Origin: Ryuthela nishihirai
Taxonomy: Eukaryota; Arthropoda; Arachnida; Araneae; Heptathelidae
Direction of reading: 5' to 3'
Assembly (NCBI GenBank): GCA_038380435.1
Contig: JAWZYU010000013.1
Span: 64,994,446 to 65,058,445, forward strand
DNA: 64,000 bases
Part shown: piece by piece, positions 32,441-42,529 of the stretch
Layout: each line of letters opens with the position of its first letter
Position numbering within the stretch: the stretch's first letter is position 1
Translations under genes and position numbers: made by a program
The notes under the pieces: model-generated
Seen by the model: only the letters and a program-made list of their open reading frames with translations
Told to the model about the DNA's origin: nothing
Database searches by the model: none

Positions 32441-35104
32441 CAAATGTAGCAGGGAACTGTAGAAATACACACGGAACCCTGAAAAGAGCATGATAAAGGG
32501 TCTGAAAATACAGACATCCTTAGTGCAAATCTGCTGTTTTGACACACGTTTATACTTTACATTTTCATATAAAAAATATCCCACACACTCCTAATTTCAC
32601 CCACGTTGACTTTTTAGTTCAAATCTTAATTACGCATTGTCTATGGGAAATGCATCGTTCATTGACCAGGATTGCTTTTCAGCATAGTGCTTGGTCATAT
32701 CGCTACTATGCGAAATATCGTCCTGCTGTGCCATTTTCGCATCGAAGTCACCACTGGAACTGTCCCGCAGAAACCGTACGTTATCGGGGTTATTGGTTGG
32801 AAAAAATAAAAGAAGCTGAAACTTAAGTGATGGAAATGATGCACCCCTGAATGTCATTTGAAAATTAGTGCATGTTAACGCTATCGCCACCTAACAAATG
32901 ACGTGGGGATTAACGCTACAGATTTCTTTTCACATTACTTCTACTTCATATCACAACGGGATTGAAACTTGCACATATTCTATTATTCTGCGAAACTCGA
33001 ATTAAATTATACTTCTTTTTGTTTTTTTTTCCATTTTTACACTGAATTTTTTTGTTACATCGGTACCGTTTTGTAAAAGATGTCGCATAAACACATTTCT
33101 TGTGACTTTAACAATTTTCTGTCTGGGTTCCTTCTAACAGTGATTTTCCCTTTCTAATGTACTTTATTTCCTTTTGTGGTGGGATAAAAATATTCTCCAA
33201 CTACATACCTTTTTAATTGAGATAAAAAGAATAAAAGGATATTTTAATATCAGCTGACCACTTGGAGTTTTTGCATGCAATAAACTGTTGTGTCGTTAAG
33301 CTGAAAAGATCCCCGTGAAGATAAGACGGCAGCATACGGAGCTTCAGTTGACCTATCCGGTAAAGTGCTGCATTTCGTCATGAAGCGAATAATTCTTTCA
33401 CTTTGTCATTAGGGTTGAAAAGATTCTTGAGGAAGATAAAAGTCGCGGAGCGGGCAGCTCTTCCGATAAGTAAAGGATTTAGATAAACAGTAGCATATCT
33501 GTTTTCACATCGAAGGGCTGTTCCATAGGTCCTGCCGGTTTGTGCGGGCATCTCCGTGTCATTTCTTCAGATTAAGTGACAAGAATAACAGAAGCTTTCG
33601 GTATTTTAATAGAGGGAGTTTTAAATTTCAAGAAGTGGGAGTGTGTATGGAGGAAATTTTCCTATTTTTTAAGAAGCGCATTTTTGGACTTGGGATGTTT
33701 CACACCAAGTGACTCTTAGTTTGTAAAGACTATTTTTTGTCTGTCACTTATATCGAATGTACGCTCTACATGAGAACATCGATTTTTTAGACGTAAGTGG
33801 AGAATTCTTTTACTGAGGCCCGATCACAACATATATGTCAGAGCAAACGACACCGTCCCTCACCAGTGCGAGATATTGGATTGTTGTTAGGGTTGTAAAA
33901 AGACATTATTGAGGGTGAGAATGAAAATTAAGTGCAAAATTCACTGGTGTGTGACGTAGTTGACCCGCTGCACGTCCGGGCGTGTGGGTGCGGCAATCCT
34001 TTGCTGATCCAGCCATTCGCGAAAATAGGAAAAAATTCATTAGACCTCCATTAACATACACTTAAGTTGTGTTTGGATTTAAAGATAGATGTTTTACGCA
34101 ACGCAAGTGAAAACGCAAGCGTACCCGCAACGTATGAATTGTTTTATACTTTCACCATTGCTTACTTTCTATAAAACTCAACCTTGTATAAAAACTCTTT
34201 GCACAATTATTTTTTATCCGTCGAAAGACAACTGACCTTGTAAACAAGCATAACGGACACACGTGTACTAACGAAGGGTCGCAACGCAAAATCAAATTTC
34301 ATCAACGTGATGTGTTATTGGTCTTGTGATCACACGTTCTCCAGTAAACGCAGGAAAAGACGCTTTTTAAAACTGTAAGAACATTTACAATTGCAGATTT
34401 TTTAAAAAAATGACATCTTACTCGCAAAAAGTTAGCTGAATTTTCTTCCGAGGAAGAAATAAAATTTTTCTATCGATTGTTACTGAATAGCGTTATTTCC
34501 TTGGAAAGAGTAATATTTTGCATAAGTGAATCATGTGTTGAATTGGGGATACAGCGACAATAAGTATTAGGAATAAAAAGTTTTTAACTTGAGACCAAGT
34601 AGCGTAACGGATATATGGGAATTAAAAGAGTTAGTTTTATTGGTTATTCTTTTGCAATCACGACGTCTTTGAAATGGATCAGTAAAGGAAAATAAGGAGA
34701 GTAATAAATTGAGACACGGCAGAAACAAGAATTTAACGTAAAATCACTTTATCGTTCAAAACAAGTCCTGAGGCGGAAAGTGCAGTGCAGAATATGTGTG
34801 AACACAGATATCTGATGGCAACATCCTTCAACCCAATGGAGATTAATTTTAATAAGAGAGGCGCAACACTTGGAGGTTTAGGGGCGTGAAGGGAAATTTC
34901 AAAATGGTTTGTCTTCTTCCGATGAGGTACATTGTTTATTTACAAAATAGCTGACCTATCATAAAGGGAAGATGGGATGTTTCGATAAGAGGATGGAAAA
35001 TTATTCCAAAACATTATTTCCCTACCGTATCTCCTGTGATGGCCTGAAACAAAGGGGGGTAGAAATAGGGGTGACAATGCGGTTTCGTCAGAAGGGCTGT
35101 CAAT
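32441..35104. other. Interior of the TIR element, unassigned
   Basis: No domain was recognised on either strand. The minus-strand frame at 32630-32890 (86 codons) lacks a known motif. Confidence 0.4.
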
Positions 35105-35260
35105 GAGTGACATCTCTGGACTTAGAAAAATTTCGAGATGGGTCCGAAAACTACGATCAAAAGTGCCAGTGGGTTTTAATGTTGTAACACATCACGTCTG
35201 ATATGGAAAGAAAGGGAGGTCGACAGCATGGCAGGTAATGTGATCCAAGATGACCGTTGG
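35105..35260 (-). repeat. Dispersed block shared with 7200-7450
   Basis: The reverse complement carries the same ordered phrases (gctgtcgacct, atcagacgtgatgtgttaca, acccatctcgaaattt, ccagagatgtca). Confidence 0.6.
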
Positions 35261-35340
35261 TGGAAATTTCGAGAAAGATTAACCTTTCAAGATTACCACC
35301 CGGGATGTGAGGGGGTTGAACTTTTGCTGAGTTTTAATTA

Positions 35341-35538
35341 ATGAAGATTTTCTTAATAAATGGGAAATGGGAGGACTTTTTGATGAATAATGGATTTATC
35401 GAAAATGACCGCCAAAGGGATGAGAGGGATACCTTGAACTTTGCCACCGAAAGTTCAGTTGGACTTGGTAAATTTCGGATGAGGGTAGAAACCAAGGAAC
35501 TTATTCGGGAGTTTGTGATCGGTGATGGGGGTGTTTAA
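35341..35538 (+). other. Unassigned 65-codon frame in the TIR element
   Basis: Acidic and basic residues are mixed (MKIFLINGKWEDFLMNNGF). No family was recognised. It is probably chance. Confidence 0.2.
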
Positions 35539-35545
35539 TATAAGG

Positions 35546-36050
35546 AGGCGGAACTTCTGATAAGGGTTTTTTTAATGGGGGGGATTAAAAAATACAGGTG
35601 GGTCAACCAGGGGGTCTTTAAACTGTGGGGTTAGAAAATACAGATTGGTCAACCAGGGGGCAGTTTTGATAGGGTTTTTAGTAAAGGGGGTGGAACTTTT
35701 GATAAGGGGTTTTCTTAATGAGGGGGAGTCAAAAAATTGGAAAAATTACGGCTAAAATAGAGGGCTTTTCTAAAGTATAGTACTCATGATATACACTAGA
35801 TGGCGCCACGGGTTTTTTTAATAAAGGGGAGAGGAACTTTTGATAAGGAAGGTTTTTTTTAATGAGAGGGAATTAAAAAATACAGGTCAACCAAGGGTGT
35901 CTTTATTAATTATTGATTATGAAATATGAATTGTTATTTATTAATTACGAATATTAATAAGAGGGCATAGTCAGTTATAAATATTAATAAGGGGCGTTGT
36001 CGGAAGGAGGCGTGGTCTTTGACGTAAGAGGGGGAAAGCACTGTGCAAAG
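35546..36050 (-). repeat. Right terminal inverted repeat with ~141-bp internal repeats
   Basis: The phrase ggaacttytgataagg occurs at ~35549, ~35691 and ~35832, spaced ~141-142 bp apart. Each is followed by a tttttttaatgrgg-type stretch. Two units also contain ggtcaaccagggggtcttt or a close relative. The outermost part (35900-36050) pairs with the left arm. Confidence 0.65.
35794..35809 (+). promoter_or_regulatory. CTCF-like motif
   Basis: cactagatggcgccac closely fits the core of the known CTCF site (CCASYAGRKGGC type). It is a single sequence match, so binding is unproven. Confidence 0.35.
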
Positions 36051-36063
36051 GGGTACCGTATAA

Positions 36064-36444
36064 TGGGACTATACTACTGGCATTCACTCCATTTTACCAG
36101 ATGATCGCATCAAATTTAATGATGCGATTTTGGAAAGATTTTATATTGAGAAAGACATCAATGAGCATTTATGTACTGAACATTGCTCTTCTCAAATCAA
36201 CGGTTTGGAAGCCATTCAGGATTTAACCTCTGCCCCAAAACATGGATTAGATTTAATTCATAGTATTTCTGATACTGTCAAAAAACCCAAAGGGAAAGGT
36301 AAAGCAAAAAATCTGAAAAAGGACACAAGAGAGCCTTGTCTCCTACTAACGATTCTACCTACGCCTCCAAGACTTTTTTCGGTCCTGGAGGAAGAACATT
36401 TAGATTCTTCAGTTTCCAATATGGAAGAAATTAGTGATTGGTGA
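36064..36444 (+). CDS. Unassigned ~126-codon frame beside the TIR element
   Basis: The frame is open from just after a TAA at 36061 to TGA at 36442. There is no early ATG; the first in-frame ATG lies well inside. The N-terminal part is acidic (GIHSILPDDRIKFNDAIL). The middle is lysine-rich (KKPKGKGKAKNLKKD) and the end is acidic (EEEHLDSSVSNMEEISDW). I recognise no family. The composition is more protein-like than most frames here, so it may be a relic exon of a transposon or a host gene. It starts 14 bp beyond the right end of the TIR element. Confidence 0.3.
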   Translation, partial: WDYTTGIHSILPDDRIKFNDAILERFYIEKDINEHLCTEHCSSQINGLEAIQDLTSAPKHGLDLIHSISDTVKKPKGKGKAKNLKKDTREPCLLLTILPTPPRLFSVLEEEHLDSSVSNMEEISDW

Positions 36445-36460
36445 TCTGGCAATGATCTGG

Positions 36461-36519
36461 AAATTAGTGATCTGGCAACCTTTCTGTACTGTACACGAAG
36501 GTTGCCAGATCACTAATTT
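36461..36519. repeat. Perfect 22-bp inverted repeat
   Basis: Arms at 36461-36482 and 36498-36519 (aaattagtgatctggcaacc...) with a 15-bp loop. Further partial copies of gatctggca occur at ~36441 and ~36454, and gttgccagat at ~36531. Confidence 0.95.
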
Positions 36520-36593
36520 AAAAAAAATAGTTGCCAGATATTTTTTCTGAATTCTGTAATCAACCATAGTGTTCGAATATTTTTTCAGCGACT

Positions 36594-37790
36594 GTACATC
36601 TGCTGCATCTGGCCACTGCAGATTTACTGCAGATTAAATAAACTGCAGATTAAATAATAACAATTTTAATGATTCCAGTCTTTCATTGTCTGCCCACTGC
36701 ATCCTAGGTCTCCCCCTCTTTCTGAGGCCTTCAGGCGCACTGTTCATAACCCTATTTGTTAATCTATAGTTATCCATATGGGCAACACGACAAAACCAAC
36801 GGAGTCTCTCTCTGCAAAATATGTTGCTCAAAGGAGTTTACCGAATCCTCTGCCTAACCTCATCATTACTTACAATGTTGAACCAATACCCAATACATTG
36901 CGTAAGCATCTAGAATCTAACGCATCGGGTTTCCTGCTGTCTTGTTTACATAGGGTCCAAGTTTCACTACAAACAGCTAACCCTAGAAATAACCAAACTA
37001 TTATACAGTATAATTTTAGTATTAGGTGTATACGCCTATTTCTCCACACTCTTCCTAGATTCTTAAAAGTCCCAGCAGCAGTCCTATTCTTTGGTTTATC
37101 TCATGTCGCACATCACCAGTATCTATTAAATAGCTCCCAAGATAATTAAGTGGAGACACCTGCTCAAGGCTGCAACCATTCAAATTAACTGGCCTTCACC
37201 TACCTGACCAATTTTCATCACTTTAGCTTTCTCTTTGTTTATCACCTTACTACCAATCTCATCAACAGCTCGAATGAAAGAGTTCATCTCATCAACATTA
37301 TTTGCCAAAAAGGTTAAATCATCAGCATAATCTAAATCAGACATTTTCAAATTTCTAGACCATTTAAGCCCCAAATCTTCCCCTTACAGTGAATTTCGCG
37401 TAGCGTAATTAATAACCAAACTAAAGAAGAAAGGAGACACAATGCACCCTTGTCAAACACACAGCAATGCTAAATTAATTGCTAAAAGCTATACCAACTC
37501 TCACACATGACTCGGTGTTATTATAGAGAGCTTTCCTTATGTTAACTAACTTGTCAGGTATGCCATATGATCTCACGATTAACCACAAATAATGACGATC
37601 AACAGAGTCATTATTGAAATTTATTGAACCTTTTTGAAATTTACAAAGCAAATAACCAAATCTGTCTGGTCGTCTGAAACTAAATATTTATCAAGAATGT
37701 GTCTAAGTGAAAACATATGATCAGTATATTCGCTATCACTTTTGAATCCACACTGCTCATTACGCAATTGTCCCTAAACCAGATTCTCTA
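36594..37790 (-). mobile_element. RTE-like LINE fragment, minus strand
   Basis: Covers the C-terminal part and RT blocks in reverse (YADD region near 37320). It starts near the 3' end but with ~60 bp of foreign sequence replacing the acaccaattctaac region (~36630-36690). It is cut at ~37790 in the middle of RT. There are many stops. Confidence 0.8.
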
Positions 37791-38004
37791 TCTGCGATTT
37801 GCTTTTCCAGCAGACGAAGTTTAAAGATGGATTAGTGGAAAATAAGAGGAACATGTCACTGATCATTTGCAAGATACTACGGAAAGGCCTTTTAAGAATA
37901 CAATTTCTTGGCAATTCCCATTGACGTAACAGGAAAATTGTCTAATATTTTATTATCGCAATGTATAATAATAAAAATATACATACATACATGCATGCAT
38001 ATAT
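37791..38004. other. Unassigned; atac/atgc microsatellite
   Basis: A short tetranucleotide-like run (atacatacatacatgcatgc) lies at ~37980-38000. Confidence 0.4.
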
Positions 38005-38163
38005 GCAGAGGTTGCCGACTCTTTCTTCCAACCTCATTATTTACATAACTTACAAAATTAAACCGCCTAATGCCCAAGAGGTTTGGAGGAACGGAATGGG
38101 AGGATTGTGTGGCCTCTTAATCTGGATTACTACGGCTATTTTTCTTTCTACCCTACTGAAGTA
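38005..38163. mobile_element. Chimeric LINE fragment
   Basis: 38005-38078 matches the RT C-terminal region in minus orientation (ggttgccgactc, aaccgcctaatgcccaag). 38080-38163 matches the LINE leader in plus orientation (ggaacggaatgggaggattg, ctaccctactgaag; compare 41370-41455). Two non-adjacent parts in opposite orientations are joined. Confidence 0.7.
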
Positions 38164-38181
38164 ATGCCGTACGTGGGGTTC

Positions 38182-38520
38182 AAGGGGATGGGCTCAGTCA
38201 GTAGCGTGACAGACTTGTAAACTGCAGTTCCCACGTTCGAATCCACTTCGAGGTAATAAGTCCGCTACCTCCTTCCCTGCTCTCGAGAGAAAGGGGATGG
38301 ACGTTCGGATGAGACGTTAAGTAGTGGCCTCCTGTGCAGGAGAATCATACTCTGAACAGTGGATGTTAAAGAACACCCTTGATAGCTTTGATGCAAAGCT
38401 TCCATCTGGCTTACCACTTCAGTGACATTCTTCCATTAGATGTATATTTCAGAAACATTTCCGTACCTTCCTGCCAACACCGATCCCCTACGAAGTCTCA
38501 CTCTTTCTGCGGATCCTCCT
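38182..38520 (+). mobile_element. SINE1, old diverged copy
   Basis: Head-like ggctcagtcagtagcgtgac, B-box-like cgttcgaatcc, then body phrases (ggatgagacgttaagtagtgg, gttaaagaacaccctt). It is strongly diverged. Confidence 0.75.
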
Positions 38521-39310
38521 TTCATCGCCACCTGGTATTTTTTTCTTGAACTAAAATATAGATCCTAGCAACAAGGATTTCTTAAAAGGTTTGAGAATGG
38601 ATTGTAGCTTTTCTTCGTCTGCTGTTCATTTTTCGGCTGTTGTGCTGTTTGTATTTAAATACCTGAGTGAAGAAATTCGTTACGTTAGAAATGTTATATC
38701 GTCAACAAGCAATTAGTTGGACATCAGCCTGAGATGTTGTCATACTTAACTAACAGAATTCTAGCCAAACGAAACAAAACTCCGTTATGCAATCGCGTTA
38801 AATGTACAATTTCTTCTGATGCTTCTTAAAGAGTTATTTGAAATACTAAAATTACCTCGCAGACCCCTTGGGGTTCAGATACCACAGTCTAGGAGACATT
38901 GTTTTAGAAATTATAGTGCTTCGAAGTTCGGTAACACGTTAGCATAATATGGAAATTTTCTGTTATTTTGGTATTATAGCGTATATTAAAATGAAAAATT
39001 ATTTTTTAGCATTTATATATCAAATACATAAAAAAAGTGACGTTGACTCGATTGGAATTAAAAAAAAAGTCACTTTTAAACATAAAACTCAAAGTTGGGG
39101 AAAATATTGTTTTGAACCGGATGTCATAGTAACCCACGACCACCTGGTAAAATTCACATCTCATCCGACTCGAGACAAATTTTTCTCTAATTTTTGAGTT
39201 TGACATTTAGATTCAGAAACTTGAGAGTGATTTCGTTGCATTTCCGTTCATTTATCACCTTACTGTCAGCGGTCAATACAATATATCCGGAGTCAATACC
39301 TTCCATTATT
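38521..39310. other. Unassigned AT-rich sequence
   Basis: The frame at 38949-39197 (82 codons) has no recognised domain. Confidence 0.35.
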
Positions 39311-39470
39311 ACGATGCGGTTTCAATACCTCAAACAACTTCGATACGAGTCAATACCTCAAACAACTTCGATACGAGTCAATACCTCAAACTACTTCAAT
39401 ACGAGTCAATACCTCAAACTACTTCGATACGAGTCAATACCTCAACTTCTTAGATACGTGTCAGTACATG
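39311..39470. repeat. 28-bp minisatellite, ~5 copies
   Basis: Unit caatacctcaaacaacttcg.. at 39323, 39351, 39379 and 39407, then less regular. The frame at 39194-39517 is created by this repeat. Confidence 0.9.
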
Positions 39471-39896
39471 ATTCCGATATATTTAAGCATATAACAATAT
39501 TGAACAACTCAGTATAGACTGCTTCTATAATGCAACAACACCCATATTCCCAGTTGGCCCAATCTTTGATGAAAGTTTTTGGTCTTAAACAATCTTCATC
39601 TTTGGGTGCATCACAGAAAGTTTTTCAGCCCCATCTTAAAAGTTTTTTCTTTTTTATTTTATGTATATAAGAGAGAGAGAGACCTAAAATGTACAAACGC
39701 GGCAAGTAGTTGTATTGATTATAATTTCTGTACAAGGAATGCTCACTGAGATTTAAGTTCTCTTACTTCTCTGTTATAGAAAATTCATTCACTAGTGTAT
39801 GTGTCCTGGAACTTTAATTTGGTTATCCAACTGTTATGTCAGCCAAAAACAAGTTGCTTTCAATTATTTTTTTCTTTCATTTTTCGAGTCCTAAGT
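39471..39896. other. Unassigned; short (GA)n run
   Basis: A gagagagagaga run lies at ~39670-39682. No gene was recognised. Confidence 0.4.
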
Positions 39897-40108
39897 CCCA
39901 TGGCCGAGTGGTTAGTGTGCTTGGCTACTGATCTAAGGGACCTGGGTTCGAGCCCCGGGTTAAGGCATGGATGTTCGTGTTGTTTTTCTGCTGAGGTCCT
40001 GCCATCCTCATAGACATTCTACTGTGGTAACTATGTGTAAACTGACAGGCTCCTGTCAGACCTCTGTGGCAAGCAGCTGCTTGAGGGGGTATTTATTTTT
40101 TATTTTTA
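39897..40108 (+). mobile_element. SINE2, full length
   Basis: The tRNA-like head has A-box-like tggccgagtggttagtgtg and B box gggttcgagcccc. The body includes ttgtttttctgctgaggtcc and the end is cagctgcttgagggggtatt, then a T/A tail. It is the best copy for defining the family. There is no long variable arm or intact acceptor stem, so it is not a tRNA gene. Confidence 0.9.
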
Positions 40109-41206
40109 AGCAACTCTAACATCCATCACTTCTTAATCCACTTCATTAAAGTATGCTTAATTTAATGATTTGGAAAGTTCATATGGTTTGGTAATTACTT
40201 TGCATCTGTTGCAGTAGTGTGGAGTTTGTCCTGTGTGTAAGCTGCCCTTAAGTGACAATTGATTTTAGTGTAACTCTGGGTTGCATTATTCAACAGGTAG
40301 TGTTGGATAAGCCTCTGCCTAGGACCTAGGAAAATTAAAGGGCTCATGAAAAACGCATTAATCACGTTTTTTCCTTTGCGTGATAAAAACTGTAACACAT
40401 ATCTCCTCTTGGGGAAATAGTGATCAGTTCAGCTGCTGAGACCTGTTACATTCACCTCTTTGCTATCCGAGAAAAATAAAGAAAATTTTGATCACCCATC
40501 TAACCATTGAAATCGATATACGTGTGAAAATGAATCCGCCAAAGGGCCTACGAAAGAAAATGCCTAAAGTTTACAGGGACATTAATCCGGCCCAGAGGTT
40601 ACTAGAAACCTGATGGTTGAAACCTCGACCTCAGCAGCGGAAACGGGAGACACAAGTGGATAGGTTGACAGGTTTTTATTTTTGCCAAAATAGGGCAACT
40701 TTGTTTTTCTTGTTTTCTTTTATCAACAACGCGTAAATGTTCGAGGTATTATCACTTGCCAACTCATTTTTTATATTTCATTATATTATAAAAGAAATTG
40801 ACACGTTAATGCTATGTTCTAAGCCAAGGGTAAACTGCATTTGTTAAGCTTTGTTCCTCTTAGCGGGGAATGGTGGATGGCTCTTTAAAATATCAGGATC
40901 TGATGGGAAGAGAGAGGCGCTGCGATCGTTTCATTGTAAACATGGGATCAACTCGAGTTATCTATATGTACTCTTCTTTATCTGTGATTAAGCTCTGAGT
41001 TCTCAAATAAAACTTTTTTTTCTGAAATCGTAAAGTGCATTCACACATGAGTAAGTTGCGTGAAACAAACATGCACTGAGAGCAGACCTCAGAACTTGCA
41101 AAGCATTCTTTCGTTCTTGATATTTCATAAAAAATGGATATGAACGTTATTTCAGAAGAAAGGCCAATTGCTAACCCTACGGGAAGAAAATATATGTGTG
41201 AATGTA
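40109..41206. other. Unassigned sequence
   Basis: No gene or repeat family was recognised. Short minus-strand frames look like chance. Confidence 0.4.
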
Positions 41207-42095
41207 ACGCGGTCTGTAAATGGTAGCTAGGTAGTCACTAGAAGGAGAGCTATGCACCAATCCCCTGTGATGATGCACAGAACAGGTCAAACATAGCACC
41301 TAATGTCAGACCCTGCCTTCTCGTGGTGCGGACCGTTAGTACCTTTCAAAAGAGATACTCTCTTGTGGAAAGGAACGGAATGCGAAGGCTGTGTGGCCTA
41401 CTAATTTGGAGTACTGTGGCTGCTTTTCTTTTTTTATTTTCTACCTTGCTGAAGAGTGGTCAATCACACATTGTCCTTGCGCTGACCATATACTATACCA
41501 ATCTGAACGGAATAATGGCTCTGAGCTTGATTATAGATCTTCAATTTGCTGCACTGGTGGGTTTCTGTGGAGGGAAAATCTTCCGTTATGTTTTCTGGTT
41601 GTTTGTGTGTTGACAGCCCCAAGTGAATAGATTAACAGGATATGTTTTATCAGCTGGTGGATAATCTTAATCTGAGGCCATCGCAGGTACTTGAACTCTT
41701 AATTCTACGGGAATCGTCAAATCCTACATTGGAGGAAGTCTTTAAATACAGATGGCTTCAGCCTTTGGTAGTGGGGGAATGGGTCTTTGCCCTATGCCTG
41801 CGATTAGGCGACTGTTTGATATTATTGGCATTCACTCTCAATAAACACTGTTTCTTTCAGTATTCCACTAACCATTTTCTCTCCATAGGTAGTTGGAATG
41901 TGAGAACTCTGCGCATAGATTATTCTCTTCATGTCCTCACACAAGATTTCACCGTTATGATTTATATATCCTGTCTTTGTAAGAGACCAGGTGGATATAT
42001 GAAAGTCATATTCTTAAAAATAATCTTAAATTTCTCTATTCAAGGAGGGAAGATAAAAAATAATCTCCAATACGTAGGTTTGTTTCTCAGCAGAT
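41207..42095 (+). mobile_element. RTE-like LINE, 5' part only
   Basis: One 29-bp 5' unit (tctgtaaatggtagctagg at ~41211), the leader, then the start of the endonuclease (WNVRTL at ~41890). It ends at ~42095, 3'-truncated. A LINE normally loses its 5' end, so a later deletion or rearrangement is likely. Confidence 0.8.
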
Positions 42096-42310
42096 TTTGG
42101 CAACAGATACGGCAATGAGTTACGGCAACAGATACGCTGATATTTGCCACATCTTTACTGGTGGTTCTCGAAGTGATGAAAATGGAAAAGTATCCTGTGC
42201 TTTCTGTATCACTGGTATCAGTATTAAAGATGGATTATCATTGTATAATCCAGCATCTACACTCGCGGAAATTGAAAGAAGGAATTCCTTTAGAACCTTC
42301 TTTCAGAAGG
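42096..42310 (+). pseudogene. RNase H-domain relic of another retrotransposon
   Basis: The frame gives ADICHIFTGGSRSDENGKVSC, then SLYNPASTLAEIERRN. This fits the start of an RNase H domain (IFTDGSK... and the later AE motif). Here the first catalytic Asp is Gly. It is cut by the palindrome at 42311. It may belong to the same element as the zinc-knuckle relic at 44281. Confidence 0.5.
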
Positions 42311-42409
42311 TTAACTATTAACGTATTATAATATGACGTTCCTAAAGGAATTCCTTCTTTCAGAAGGAATTCCTTTAGGAACGTCATATTATAATACGTT
42401 AATAGTTAA
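42311..42409. repeat. 48-bp perfect inverted repeat, 3-bp loop
   Basis: Arms at 42311-42358 and 42362-42409 match at every base, with loop ttc. The arm begins ttaactattaacgtattata. The smaller hairpin aaccttct-ttc-agaaggtt just before it (42294-42312) has the same loop. Confidence 0.97.
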
Positions 42410-42529
42410 GGGCAGCAGAAACCGTGATCCAATATTGAAAGTCATTATGTGAAATAATGACGTCACTGAGGACTACAACATTCAAATGTCTGCAGCACGT
42501 ATTTAAGGACTAGGGCGTGAAGGAAGAAG
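42410..42529. other. Probable 5' flank of the Tc1 element
   Basis: Contains a short hairpin gtcattatgtgaaataatgac (~42439). I could not define the terminal inverted repeat. Confidence 0.35.

Larger units (their letters stand above)
31165..36050. mobile_element. TIR-bounded ~4.9-kb element of unknown type
   Basis: The two ends are inverted, diverged copies. The left begins at cacagtgctttcccc (~31176). The right ends ggggaaagcactgtg (~36045). Matching continues inward through cgaccacgcc, cttattaatattcataactg, catatttaataa and ccccttatcaaaagttcca at the left, against their complements at the right. The left arm is ~170 bp. The right arm is stretched by internal repeats to ~500 bp. The interior holds degenerate repeats and AT-rich sequence with no recognisable transposase, integrase, RT or polymerase. 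It is probably a non-autonomous or heavily decayed DNA element. The exact ends and target duplication were not resolved. Confidence 0.6.

Noticed and set aside
31165..36050. LTR retrotransposon
   Set aside because: The end repeats are inverted, not direct, and no RT, integrase or primer-binding site was seen.
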